Source: Oscillospiraceae bacterium
GTDB taxonomy: Bacteria; Bacillota; Clostridia; Oscillospirales; Ruminococcaceae
Direction of reading: 5' to 3'
NCBI GenBank assembly: GCA_031285645.1
Contig: JAITVU010000198.1
Location: 1-6,992 of the forward strand
DNA: 6,992 nt
A program made the translations under genes and the position numbers. The notes beneath the pieces are model-generated. The model was not told the DNA's origin, made no database searches, and saw only the letters and a list, made by a program, of their open reading frames with translations. Positions 1 to 6,238 of the stretch are shown in pieces (the stretch's first letter is position 1; every line of letters begins with the position of its first letter).

Positions 1-837
1 ATCCAGATACTTATCGCGCAGCTTCGCGACATATTCCCTGACGACATTCAGCTTGTTAAGGTCGAGCCCGGTGTCATAGGGCGTTCCCTCAAATGCCGCG
101 ACCATGGTTTCAGTGGCGGGATGGGATGTGCCCAAGGCCAGAGGCGACATGGCTGTGTCGATAATATCGACACCCGCCTCCGCCGCTTTCAGGCAGGCCA
201 TAGACGCCATGCCGGACGTGTAGTGCGTATGCAGCTGGATCGGAATTTTAACGGCCTCTTTGAGGGATTTGACGAGTTCATACGCCGTATAAGGCGTGAT
301 GAGGCCGGCCATATCCTTGATACAGATCGAATCGGCGCCGGTATCCTCCAGCTGCTTCGCATACTGGATGAAATAATCGACATTGTGAACGGGACTCAGC
401 GTATAGCTGATGGCGGCCTGGAGGTGCGCCCCTTCTTTTTTTGTGGCCTTGATAGCCGTTTCAAGGTTGCGGATATCATTGAGCGCATCAAAAATACGCA
501 GGATATCTATGCCGTTGGAAACGGTTTTCTGAATGAAATACTCCACAACATCATCAGCGTAGTGGCGGTATCCGAGCATGTTCTGCCCGCGGAATAGCAT
601 TTGCAGCTTTGTGTTCGGCATAAACCTGCGAATGGTGCGCAGGCGATCCCACGGATCCTCATCCAGAAAGCGGATGCAGGAATCAAACGTCGCGCCGCCC
701 CACACTTCCGCCGAGTAGAACCCAACCTTGTCCAGGTCCTCGAGCATCGGCAGCATTTCATCAATAGTCATGCGCGTCGCGATCAAAGACTGGTGCGCAT
801 CGCGCAGGACGGTTTCCGTAATTTTAATTTTTGCCAT
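1..837 (-). CDS. oadA: Oxaloacetate decarboxylase alpha / pyruvate carboxylase B / transcarboxylase 5S-type carboxyltransferase, N-terminal part
   Basis: Partial gene: 279 codons are visible and the C-terminus runs off the left edge. This family transfers a carboxyl group between carboxybiotin and pyruvate/oxaloacetate in a metal-dependent TIM barrel. The translation starts MAKIKITETVLRDAHQSL. Seen residues match the known active site: D13 in RDAHQS (metal ligand), K174 in IKDMAG (the lysine that is carbamylated in the family) and H203/H205 in QLHTHYTSG (metal ligands). The conserved ALGTSHPATE segment lies at 234-243. The ATG at 837 has an AAAGGAG site about 11 nt upstream. The gene follows the biotin carrier gene by 29 nt, so it is co-transcribed with it. 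Whether the missing C-terminus carries its own biotinyl domain, as in full-length OadA, or stops early, as in the 5S subunit, cannot be seen. The family call is firm; choosing among decarboxylase, PycB and transcarboxylase is not possible from this part alone. Confidence 0.93.
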   Translation of the reverse strand, partial: MAKIKITETVLRDAHQSLIATRMTIDEMLPMLEDLDKVGFYSAEVWGGATFDSCIRFLDEDPWDRLRTIRRFMPNTKLQMLFRGQNMLGYRHYADDVVEYFIQKTVSNGIDILRIFDALNDIRNLETAIKATKKEGAHLQAAISYTLSPVHNVDYFIQYAKQLEDTGADSICIKDMAGLITPYTAYELVKSLKEAVKIPIQLHTHYTSGMASMACLKAAEAGVDIIDTAMSPLALGTSHPATETMVAAFEGTPYDTGLDLNKLNVVREYVAKLRDKYLD

Positions 838-866
838 GGATCAGTTGGCTCCTTTCAAAATAGTTT

Positions 867-1253
867 TTACGAAAGTGAGACCAGCAGCGCGCCCGTATCA
901 ACAGAGTCGCCCTTGTTGACATGGATGCCCGCAACCGTACCGGCGGAGGGCGCGACAATGTCGTTCTCCATCTTCATCGCTTCAAGCACAACAAGCACCT
1001 GATTGGCTTCAACAGCCTGCCCGGCGGATACTTTAATATCAAGCACGGTACCGGGCATCGGGGACGAAACCTTCACGGCGCCGGCGGCAGCCGGGGCCGC
1101 GGCGGGAGCGGGCGCCGCAGCGGGAGCAGGAGCCGCAGCAGGAGCAGGCGCCGCTACGGGTACAGGGGCCGCGGCGGGAGCAGCGCCGGCCGCCAGTTCT
1201 TCCACCTGTACGTCATATGCTGTGCCGTTCACTGTTATATTGAACCGTTTCAT
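867..1253 (-). CDS. Biotin carboxyl carrier protein (MmdC / transcarboxylase 1.3S-like)
   Basis: A 128-residue carrier protein. Residues 1-20 (MKRFNITVNGTAYDVQVEEL) form the N-terminal segment typical of decarboxylase/transcarboxylase carriers. Residues 21-58 are an Ala/Pro-rich flexible linker. Residues 59-128 are a biotinyl domain with the EAMKMEN motif, and K94 is the predicted biotinylation site. The protein shuttles CO2 as carboxybiotin between the two carboxyltransferases encoded on either side. An in-frame ATG exists at 1262, but the GAAGGG element lies only 2 nt before it and about 11 nt before the ATG at 1253. Family proteins start MKxF, so 1253 is preferred. The gene lies 30 nt after the acyl-CoA carboxyltransferase stop and 29 nt before oadA, as in a single operon. 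The length is close to the 1.3S subunit (about 120 residues). It differs from AccB, which has a different N-terminal region. The carrier function is very secure; its exact partner is inferred from neighbours. Confidence 0.95.
   Translation of the reverse strand: MKRFNITVNGTAYDVQVEELAAGAAPAAAPVPVAAPAPAAAPAPAAAPAPAAAPAAAGAVKVSSPMPGTVLDIKVSAGQAVEANQVLVVLEAMKMENDIVAPSAGTVAGIHVNKGDSVDTGALLVSLS
1102..1191 (-). repeat. 18-bp tandem repeat encoding the Ala/Pro linker of the biotin carrier
   Basis: Three near-identical 18-bp units lie at 1102-1119, 1120-1137 and 1138-1155, and two more diverged units follow at 1156-1173 and 1174-1191. Each unit encodes six residues of the AAAPAP type. The length is a multiple of three, so gain or loss of units would keep the frame and only alter linker length. 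Such linkers give the biotinyl domain reach between active sites. Low complexity here also produces long meaningless open frames on the plus strand. Confidence 0.8.
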
Positions 1254-1283
1254 TAAAACCATTTCCCTTCAAATATCATATTT

Positions 1284-2678
1284 TTAGAATGGGATGTTCC
1301 CATGTTTCTTCGGGTTTTTGTGCACGCGCTTGGCCGAGAGCAAATCCATTGCGGCAATCAGGGCCGGGCGCGTAACCGCCGGATCAATAACGTCGTCAAT
1401 ATGGCCGCCGGCCGCCGCGGTAAAGGGCGAGGCCTCGTTTTCAATATAGTCGGCCTCAACCGCTTCGCGGGACTTATCGGCCGTAATCCTGTCGGCATAC
1501 GAGAAGGCAACAGCTGTCTTAGGCGCAAGCGCCGATATAACGGCGGAGGGCCAGGCCACGGTATAGTCGGAGGCGGCCGCCTTGCTGGCCAGCGCCACAT
1601 AAGCCGATCCATAAGCCTTCCCTGTTATAACCGCCATTTTTGCCGTTGTCGCCTCGGCGTACACATGCGCCAGCTTGGCCATGTCGCGGACAGCGCCGCT
1701 GTCCGCGCCGCTCTCAAGCCCGGCCGTGTTGACAAAAGTCAAAACAGGAATCTGGAACGCATCCCAGACGGACACAAGCTTGGCGATCTTATTGCAGCAA
1801 TCGGCGCAGAGCGTCTTTCCCGCCGTCGCGATCACGCCACAGGCAAACCCGCCCAGTGTTCCCATTCCCGCGTAAACATTTTTGCCAAAATCAGAAAAGA
1901 GTTCAATCACACTGCCCGTATCACACACACCGGATACAATATCCCGGGCGGACGCTCCCTCAATATCCGCGCAAGCGGCGCGAAGAGCCTCAGGCGCCTG
2001 CGCGTCCTCGGCATAATTGAGCACCGGAGGCGCCGCGAGATTATTAAGCGGCATCATGGATATGATATCGCGGGCTGCCTTGATGGACGATTCCTCATCA
2101 TCCCTGACAATATGCGCCACACCGGACAGAGCGGCGTCCGCCGCGGATCCGGCCGATTCCCGGCCCTTTTCCGGCTGCGTCACAAAAAATTCAGCCTTTT
2201 TGCTCATGATGACGAAATCGGCGCAGCAAGCCATGAGCGCCGAGCTGCCGGCGCATGTGCCGAGCACGACGGATAACTGGGGCACCACGCCCGACAGGTT
2301 GTTGACCGCGAGAAGCATGTCGCCGTACGCGTTGAGCGCGCCCGCGCCTTCTGAAATGCGCGCGCCCATCGAATCGTAGATGCCGACGACCGGCGCGCCC
2401 GTTTTAAGCGCAAGATCAAAAATCTTCCTGATTTTAGCCGCATGGGCGCGGCCAACCGCACCGCCGTTCTCGCTCGCATCCTGCGCAAAAGCGTACGCCG
2501 GGCTGCCCTTTACAGCGCCAAATCCGCACACAACCCCGGATGGCGCGCCATCGACCGCGACAAACCCGTCGACTTCCACAAAAGTGTCGGGATCGAACAG
2601 CATCGCCAGCCTTGAGCGGGCCGGCGTATCGGCAAAAGCTTTTGCACGCGCGTCGGCGATCCTGTCAAGATTGCTCAT
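1284..2678 (-). CDS. mmdA: Acyl-CoA carboxyltransferase, MmdA / PccB / transcarboxylase 12S-like, divergent
   Basis: A 464-residue two-domain crotonase-fold carboxyltransferase that moves a carboxyl group between carboxybiotin and an acyl-CoA (propionyl-, acetyl- or glutaconyl-CoA in known relatives). The N-terminal domain (about 1-215) has FAQDASENGGAVGRAHAAKI, DSMGARISEG at 102-111 (first oxyanion-hole loop) and GVAHIVRDDEE at 186-196. The C-terminal domain (about 245-464) has WDAFQIPVLTFVNTAG, GKAYGSAY at 353-360 (second oxyanion-hole loop) and the family-typical end KKHGNIPF. The ATG at 2678 has a strong GGAGGA site 6 nt upstream. It is first in the operon, 30 nt before the biotin carrier gene. 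Oddities: it is about 45 residues shorter than typical MmdA (about 510), mostly at the N-terminus. The usual DSGGARIQEG reads DSMGARISEG, ITGP reads VTQP, and DTPGFLPG reads NTAGLESG. Ten cysteines are present, including CADCC at 291-295. The family is secure, but the symbol is by similarity only and the acyl-CoA substrate is unknown. Confidence 0.88.
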   Translation of the reverse strand: MSNLDRIADARAKAFADTPARSRLAMLFDPDTFVEVDGFVAVDGAPSGVVCGFGAVKGSPAYAFAQDASENGGAVGRAHAAKIRKIFDLALKTGAPVVGIYDSMGARISEGAGALNAYGDMLLAVNNLSGVVPQLSVVLGTCAGSSALMACCADFVIMSKKAEFFVTQPEKGRESAGSAADAALSGVAHIVRDDEESSIKAARDIISMMPLNNLAAPPVLNYAEDAQAPEALRAACADIEGASARDIVSGVCDTGSVIELFSDFGKNVYAGMGTLGGFACGVIATAGKTLCADCCNKIAKLVSVWDAFQIPVLTFVNTAGLESGADSGAVRDMAKLAHVYAEATTAKMAVITGKAYGSAYVALASKAAASDYTVAWPSAVISALAPKTAVAFSYADRITADKSREAVEADYIENEASPFTAAAGGHIDDVIDPAVTRPALIAAMDLLSAKRVHKNPKKHGNIPF

Positions 2679-2927
2679 TCAAAATCCTCCGTTTCCTCAC
2701 CAATAGTTTAGATGGTGGCTTTATATACTAGGTTCGCTTCAAAACAGCGGATCGTTTTGAAACGGCAGGCAAACGCCTGCCTGCCGCACAACAACGCGCG
2801 GCGAATCAGTATGCACACATTCCCGGCCTCATTGAGTCATGCTGTCCATTATGCCGGGCGGAAGTAATCAAGCATAATTTGGCACGCTGTAATGCGCTTT
2901 TAGCTATGATTCAAAAAAAGACCATTC
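2679..2927 (-). promoter_or_regulatory. Structured 5' leader of the carboxyltransferase operon
   Basis: Between the inferred transcription start (about 7 nt past the -10) and the start codon at 2678 lie about 249 nt with no credible gene. In mRNA order there is a 6-bp stem (2853-2858 with 2822-2827, 25-nt loop), then a 9-bp perfect GC-rich stem (2778-2786 with 2763-2771, 6-nt loop). An 8-bp perfect stem follows at once (2754-2761 with 2738-2745, 8-nt loop). The GC-rich hairpin is followed by only three U residues, so it is not a convincing terminator. I recognise no T-box, cobalamin or other named riboswitch core. A leader-control role is inference from length and structure. Confidence 0.4.
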
Positions 2928-2933
2928 CCGTCA

Positions 2934-2962
2934 ATTATACACCAAATCAATGTTGATAACAA
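2934..2962 (-). promoter_or_regulatory. Sigma-A-type promoter of the carboxyltransferase operon
   Basis: Read on the minus strand, a perfect -10 box TATAAT (2934-2939) lies 17 bp after a -35 box TTGTTA (2957-2962, four of six consensus positions). It sits about 256 bp upstream of the mmdA-like start codon, in the A+T-rich gap after the ridA terminator. No other hexamer pair in this gap read better by eye. The predicted start site is near 2927. Confidence 0.6.
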
Positions 2963-3239
2963 GATGATTATCGATTCTTTTATGCTGTAATGTATAAAAC
3001 ATTGCCCGAAAATTTCGTTTGTTTTGACTTAAAATTACGCGCAATTCAGGGCCGGTCCGCAATTGCCGCTTCGCCCGGACCGTATGGACCCGGCAGCGTT
3101 CGACCTTACTTATAGCGGCGGGACTAAATAAGCGGAATAAAAAGATATTAAAATTCCCGCCGCATTCGGCAGAAAGTAAATAATAACGTCCCGGTTATTT
3201 TTTACTTTTGCTATAAGTGGATCAAAAGTTATTAAAATC
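2963..3239. other. Non-coding intergenic stretch with several inverted repeats
   Basis: No credible gene is seen on either strand between the operon promoter and the ridA terminator. It holds a GC-rich 7-bp stem (CGGTCCG 3053-3059 with CGGACCG 3076-3082) and two A+T-rich repeats described separately. A 66-codon open frame on the minus strand (3310-3110) runs through the terminator hairpin and has no convincing ribosome site, so I do not call it. A small RNA cannot be excluded, but I recognise none. Confidence 0.5.
3172..3209. repeat. Imperfect A+T-rich palindrome
   Basis: Arms 3173-3187 and 3194-3208 pair over 15 positions with one T-T mismatch (3181/3200) around a 6-nt GTCCCG centre, and a G-T wobble extends the stem to 3172/3209. 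A further 7-bp repeat (ACTTTTG 3204-3210 with CAAAAGT 3223-3229) overlaps its right arm, and GTTATT recurs at 3194 and 3228, so alternative folds are possible. It could be an operator, a second terminator element or a small mobile-repeat remnant. The sequence does not decide. Confidence 0.45.
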
Positions 3240-3277
3240 AAACGGCTTAAAAATGGCGTGCCATTTTTAAGCCGTTT
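3240..3277 (-). terminator. Intrinsic terminator after ridA
   Basis: A perfect 18-bp inverted repeat (3240-3257 with 3260-3277) has only GT at its centre, 32 nt past the ridA stop codon. Read on the minus strand it is followed by a T-rich run (TGATTTTAATAACTTTTG). The arms themselves contain A5 and T5 tracts around the ATGGC/GCCAT core, so a shorter hairpin with its own U tract could terminate in either direction. The position at the end of the ftsH-ridA unit fits a terminator. Confidence 0.72.
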
Positions 3278-3309
3278 ACGGAGCAAGGCATTAAAGCCTA
3301 TAAAAACCA

Positions 3310-3693
3310 CTATTCGGAATGAACGGCCGCGATCGCCTCAATCTCCACCAACACACCGCGCGGCAGGTCTTTGACGGCGACACAGGAACGCGCGGGTTTG
3401 CTTTGGCCGAAAAAACGGGCATACACGGTGTTGAACGCGGCAAAATCCGCCATGTCCGCCAGAAAACACGTTGTCTTGACGACCTGATCGGGCCCCGACC
3501 CCGCCGCCTCCAACACCGCAGTCAGGTTAGTCAGCGCCTGCTCAGCCTGGGACGCGATATCGCAGCCCACCACCTCGCCCGTTTGAGGTGAGAGCGGTAC
3601 CTGCCCGGATGTAAAGACGAAGCCTCCGTGACTAACGGCCTGTGAATAAGGGCCGATGGCGGCGCTCGCCTTGTTCGTCGTGATAATTTTCAC
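3310..3693 (-). CDS. ridA: RidA-family enamine/imine deaminase
   Basis: A 127-residue protein of the YjgF/YER057c/UK114 (RidA) family, which hydrolyses reactive 2-aminoacrylate-type enamines/imines released by PLP enzymes, in the cytosol and normally as a trimer. Seen motifs: IGPYSQAV at 13-20, FTSGQVPLSPQTGE at 27-40, R102 in ARSCV (equivalent to the substrate-carboxylate-binding Arg105 of E. coli RidA) and E117 in VEIEAIA (equivalent to Glu120). Start choice: a longer frame opens with GTG at 3702, but its GGAG (3704-3707) is just 1 nt away. The GTG at 3693 has 10 nt spacing and gives MKIITTNKASAAIGPYSQ, the normal family N-terminus. It lies 77 nt after the zinc-ribbon membrane gene without a clear terminator between, so it is probably the last gene of the ftsH unit. 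Active-site residues are conserved, which favours the true deaminase subfamily. Confidence 0.94.
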   Translation of the reverse strand: MKIITTNKASAAIGPYSQAVSHGGFVFTSGQVPLSPQTGEVVGCDIASQAEQALTNLTAVLEAAGSGPDQVVKTTCFLADMADFAAFNTVYARFFGQSKPARSCVAVKDLPRGVLVEIEAIAAVHSE

Positions 3694-3703
3694 TGTCAGC
3701 ACA

Positions 3704-3707
3704 CTCC
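3704..3707 (-). promoter_or_regulatory. Ribosome binding site that fixes the ridA start
   Basis: GGAG on the minus strand lies 10 nt upstream of the GTG at 3693 but only 1 nt upstream of the in-frame GTG at 3702. This makes 3693 the workable start and implies a GTG-initiated ridA. Confidence 0.65.
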
Positions 3708-3770
3708 AATTTAATCATGTATTATTGCGGCAAACGGTCCGCTGTCCCGCTATTGGCGCCGGGCGGCCGC

Positions 3771-4163
3771 TTAAACGGTCCGGATAAATTCCACGCCGCA
3801 CTTAACGCAGCGGATATTAATTTTACCCCTGCCGCGCGGCACCCTGAGGCGCGCCTTGCAGCCGGGACATTTCAGGTATTTATGGGTTTTGCGCTCTTTG
3901 ATCATGCGTACGCGCAGCTTGAAAAAACCCTCTATCCGGCCGCCCAGTCCCATCACCAGGTTATTTTCCCATCGGCGCGTTTTAAGATCAGTGGACAGCG
4001 CGCGATACAGGCATACAAGCAGGCACACAAGGAATACGAACGCCAGGGGCGCCGTATCCAATACAGCCGATAAAAACAAAAAGACCGCGCCAATCACGAT
4101 AATGATCATATTCAGCGCATCAAATCCGTTGCGTCCATAGAATAACTGTCTGAGCCGGTTCAT
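3771..4163 (-). CDS. Small membrane protein with C-terminal zinc ribbon, function unknown
   Basis: A 130-residue protein I do not recognise as a named family. Residues about 18-34 and 39-53 are two hydrophobic helices separated by a short turn (SAVLDTA), so both ends should be cytoplasmic. A basic, Arg/Lys-rich stretch (about 54-97) follows. Residues 99-122 form a zinc ribbon: CPGC at 99-102 and CVKC at 119-122, with a basic loop between. The frame opens at 4217, but the ATG at 4163 is preferred: GAGGG lies 6 nt upstream and the product begins MNRLRQLFYGRNGFDALN, while the extra 18 codons derive from a hairpin region. It lies 97 nt after ftsH and 77 nt before ridA. The ribbon could bind nucleic acid or a protein partner at the membrane. 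Encoding next to FtsH suggests a link to membrane protein turnover, but this is inference. Confidence 0.82.
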   Translation of the reverse strand: MNRLRQLFYGRNGFDALNMIIIVIGAVFLFLSAVLDTAPLAFVFLVCLLVCLYRALSTDLKTRRWENNLVMGLGGRIEGFFKLRVRMIKERKTHKYLKCPGCKARLRVPRGRGKINIRCVKCGVEFIRTV

Positions 4164-4190
4164 CGCACGCCCTCTTTCGGGAATTAGTAC

Positions 4191-4218
4191 GGCGCCGCGC
4201 CCAAACCGGCGCGGCACC
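4191..4218 (-). other. Strong GC-rich hairpin between ftsH and the zinc-ribbon gene
   Basis: In the transcript an 11-bp stem (4208-4218 with 4191-4201, one G-U wobble) closes a 6-nt loop. No U tract follows, so it is not a standard intrinsic terminator. It may stabilise the 3' end of the ftsH message or reduce read-through into the downstream genes. It lies 27 nt upstream of the chosen start of the zinc-ribbon gene. Confidence 0.55.
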
Positions 4219-4260
4219 GCCGTTTATAAAAGTTTTGCTGTCTTAATTCCGTTCCGCGCG

Positions 4261-6234
4261 TTATGCCGGGAGCTTGTCGCTGTCATTTAATATATCCATA
4301 AACTGCGCGCCCGTAATGGTTTCCTTCTCAATCAGGAACTCGGCGATTTCGCTCATCTTCTCTTTGTTTTCTTCAAGAAGGCCGCGCGCCTTTTCGTGGC
4401 ACGCTTTGATGATGGCGCGCACCTCATCGTCTATCAGCGCGCCCGTCGCCTCCGAGCATGTGGCGACGTTGCGGCCGTCCAGATACTGATTCTGCGTGCT
4501 TTCAAGGCTCATCATGTCAAACTTGTCGCTCATGCCGTACTGAGTCACCATGCTGCGCGCCATTTTTGTGGCCCGCTCAATATCGTTGGACGCGCCCGTG
4601 CTCGATTCGCCAAACTCGATTTCCTCGGCGGCGCGGCCGGCCAGCAACGTTGTGATCTGCGCGAGCAGCTCCGCCTTCGTCATCAGGTAGCGCTCCTCCT
4701 CCGGCATATTCATTGTATAGCCGAGAGAGCCCATTGTGCGCGGCACAATCGTGATTTTCTGGACCGGCTGCCCGTCTTTCTGCAGAGCGGTCGTGAGGGC
4801 GTGACCCACTTCATGGTACGCCACCATGCGTTTTTCCCTGGGGTTCAGGATGCGGTCTTTCTTTTCCTTGCCCGCGATGACAAGTTCGACCGCCTCCATT
4901 AAATCTTCCTGCGTCACGGAAAAGCGGTCCATGCGCACGGCGCGCAACGCCGCCTCATTGACCATGTTGGCCAGATCCGCGCCCGTCGCCCCGCTTGTCG
5001 CCAGCGCAATCTCGCGCAGGTTGACATCCGGCGCAAGCGTCACTTTTGCGGCGTGAACACCCAGAATCGCTTCGCGCCCGGGCAAGTCGGGCTTTTCGAC
5101 GATAACCCTGCGGTCAAACCGCCCGGGACGCAGCAAGGCTTTATCCAGAACCTCGGGACGGTTCGTCGCAGCCAGCACGACAATACCCTTTGATGAATCG
5201 AAGCCGTCCATTTCAGCCAAGAGCTGGTTGAGCGTTTGCTCGCGCTCATCGTTGCCGCCGATCTGATTGTCGCGGCTCTTGCCGATGGCGTCAATTTCAT
5301 CTATAAAGACAATACAGGGGGCTTTTTTTGAGGCCTGCTGGAACAGGTCCCGCACCCGGCTCGCCCCGACGCCGACGAACATCTCGACAAACTCAGAGCC
5401 GGAAAGGGAGAAAAACGGCACCCCGGCTTCCCCGGCCACGGCTTTAGCAAGCAAAGTCTTGCCTGTTCCGGGCGGCCCGACGAGCAGCGCGCCCTTTGGC
5501 TGTTTGGCGCCTATTTTCTGATACTTCTCGGGATTATGCAGGAAATCGACCATTTCGTCGAGACTTTCCTTGGCTTCATCCTGCCCGGCCACATCGGCAA
5601 ATGTCACGCCTGTGTTTTTTTCAACATTATACACCTTCGCGTTGCTTTTGCCAACACCCATCATGCCGCCTATGCCGCCCATACCGCCTTCGCCGCCCAT
5701 TCTTTTGGACATGCTGCGGATAAAGAAAAAGTAGATGATATATAAAATGGCGATGGGGAGTATCCAGCTCATGATGAAATCAAGGATCGGGTTGGACTGC
5801 ACAATGGGCTGGTAGAAGGCCACATTGTTGTCGATAAGCCGCTGCGTCAGCCCCGGATCGTCCACGCGCCCCGTATAGTACACGTTGTTCTGGCGTATCT
5901 GCTCATTCCAGCGCTCCATGCGCTCCTTGAGCTTTTCGTCGTCGACATCCGGCGTGGTGATGTTGAGGATTTCATCCGTGCTTTCCCTGTCGGCGTCCGT
6001 GTTCAGCGTGATGAGAATCTGCTCGGGCTCCAGCTGGACCTGTTTGACGCTGCCGCTCTCCACCAGGGCGATGAACTGGCTGTATTCAATCTGGACCTTT
6101 CTGTTGGAGGACATGGAACTGAAAACCATGTTCAGGATAAATGTGATGATAAAACCCGCTATGAGGAAATGAAAGATGTTGAGGCCGCCCTGCGGTTTGC
6201 CGTTTTTATTGTTGTTGTCCTGATTCGGATTCAT
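4261..6234 (-). CDS. ftsH: ATP-dependent zinc metalloprotease FtsH
   Basis: A 657-residue membrane-bound AAA+ protease that unfolds and degrades membrane and short-lived cytosolic proteins as a hexamer. Domains in order: a polar Asn-rich N-terminus, TM1 (about 19-40), an extracytoplasmic domain (about 41-148), TM2 (about 149-172) and a Gly/Met-rich linker (179-196). The AAA module follows, with Walker A GPPGTGKT (253-260), pore FVG (286-288), Walker B FIDEID (310-315) and arginine fingers R372/R375. The M41 peptidase has HEVGH (474-478; H474 and H478 bind zinc, E475 is catalytic) and D551 in NDIERAT as likely third zinc ligand. All catalytic residues are present, and HEVGH replaces the commoner HEAGH. 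The ATG at 6234 has AAGGAG 7 nt upstream, inside the end of the preceding gene, whose stop is 4 nt away: likely translational coupling. The extracytoplasmic domain is longer than that of E. coli FtsH and has the YYTGRVDDP segment I associate with clostridial FtsH. Function is secure. Confidence 0.98.
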   Translation of the reverse strand: MNPNQDNNNKNGKPQGGLNIFHFLIAGFIITFILNMVFSSMSSNRKVQIEYSQFIALVESGSVKQVQLEPEQILITLNTDADRESTDEILNITTPDVDDEKLKERMERWNEQIRQNNVYYTGRVDDPGLTQRLIDNNVAFYQPIVQSNPILDFIMSWILPIAILYIIYFFFIRSMSKRMGGEGGMGGIGGMMGVGKSNAKVYNVEKNTGVTFADVAGQDEAKESLDEMVDFLHNPEKYQKIGAKQPKGALLVGPPGTGKTLLAKAVAGEAGVPFFSLSGSEFVEMFVGVGASRVRDLFQQASKKAPCIVFIDEIDAIGKSRDNQIGGNDEREQTLNQLLAEMDGFDSSKGIVVLAATNRPEVLDKALLRPGRFDRRVIVEKPDLPGREAILGVHAAKVTLAPDVNLREIALATSGATGADLANMVNEAALRAVRMDRFSVTQEDLMEAVELVIAGKEKKDRILNPREKRMVAYHEVGHALTTALQKDGQPVQKITIVPRTMGSLGYTMNMPEEERYLMTKAELLAQITTLLAGRAAEEIEFGESSTGASNDIERATKMARSMVTQYGMSDKFDMMSLESTQNQYLDGRNVATCSEATGALIDDEVRAIIKACHEKARGLLEENKEKMSEIAEFLIEKETITGAQFMDILNDSDKLPA

Positions 6235-6238
6235 GGGA

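Noticed and set aside
921..1287. Plus-strand open frames rich in Gly/Arg/Ser or Ala/Gly over the biotin carrier gene
   Set aside because: They are the antisense of the Ala/Pro-coding GC-rich repeat, lack ribosome sites and show no known domain, whereas the minus strand encodes a clear biotin carrier.
2720..2745. ACCTAGTAT in the leader (minus strand) as half of a FapR fatty-acid repressor box
   Set aside because: Only about half of the palindromic consensus matches and it lies far downstream of the promoter; too weak to call.
2763..2786. GC-rich 9-bp hairpin as an intrinsic terminator or attenuator
   Set aside because: Only three U residues follow on the minus strand and none on the plus strand. 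It is kept only as part of the leader description.
3040..3120. GC-rich paired segment with GTTCGA as a possible tRNA or small RNA
   Set aside because: No acceptor stem, anticodon arm or D-arm can be drawn around the GTTCGA, and no promoter-terminator pair frames it.
3110..3310. Minus-strand 66-codon open frame with a hydrophobic end
   Set aside because: It begins at the ridA stop codon and translates straight through the terminator palindrome and other repeats. No ribosome site precedes it.
4164..4217. N-terminal extension of the zinc-ribbon membrane protein to 4217
   Set aside because: The extra 18 codons are drawn from the GC-rich hairpin region. The ATG at 4163 has a proper ribosome site and gives a sensible N-terminus.
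4396..4902. 168-codon plus-strand open frame within ftsH
   Set aside because: It is antisense to the peptidase domain of an intact, highly conserved FtsH and has no ribosome site or recognisable domain.
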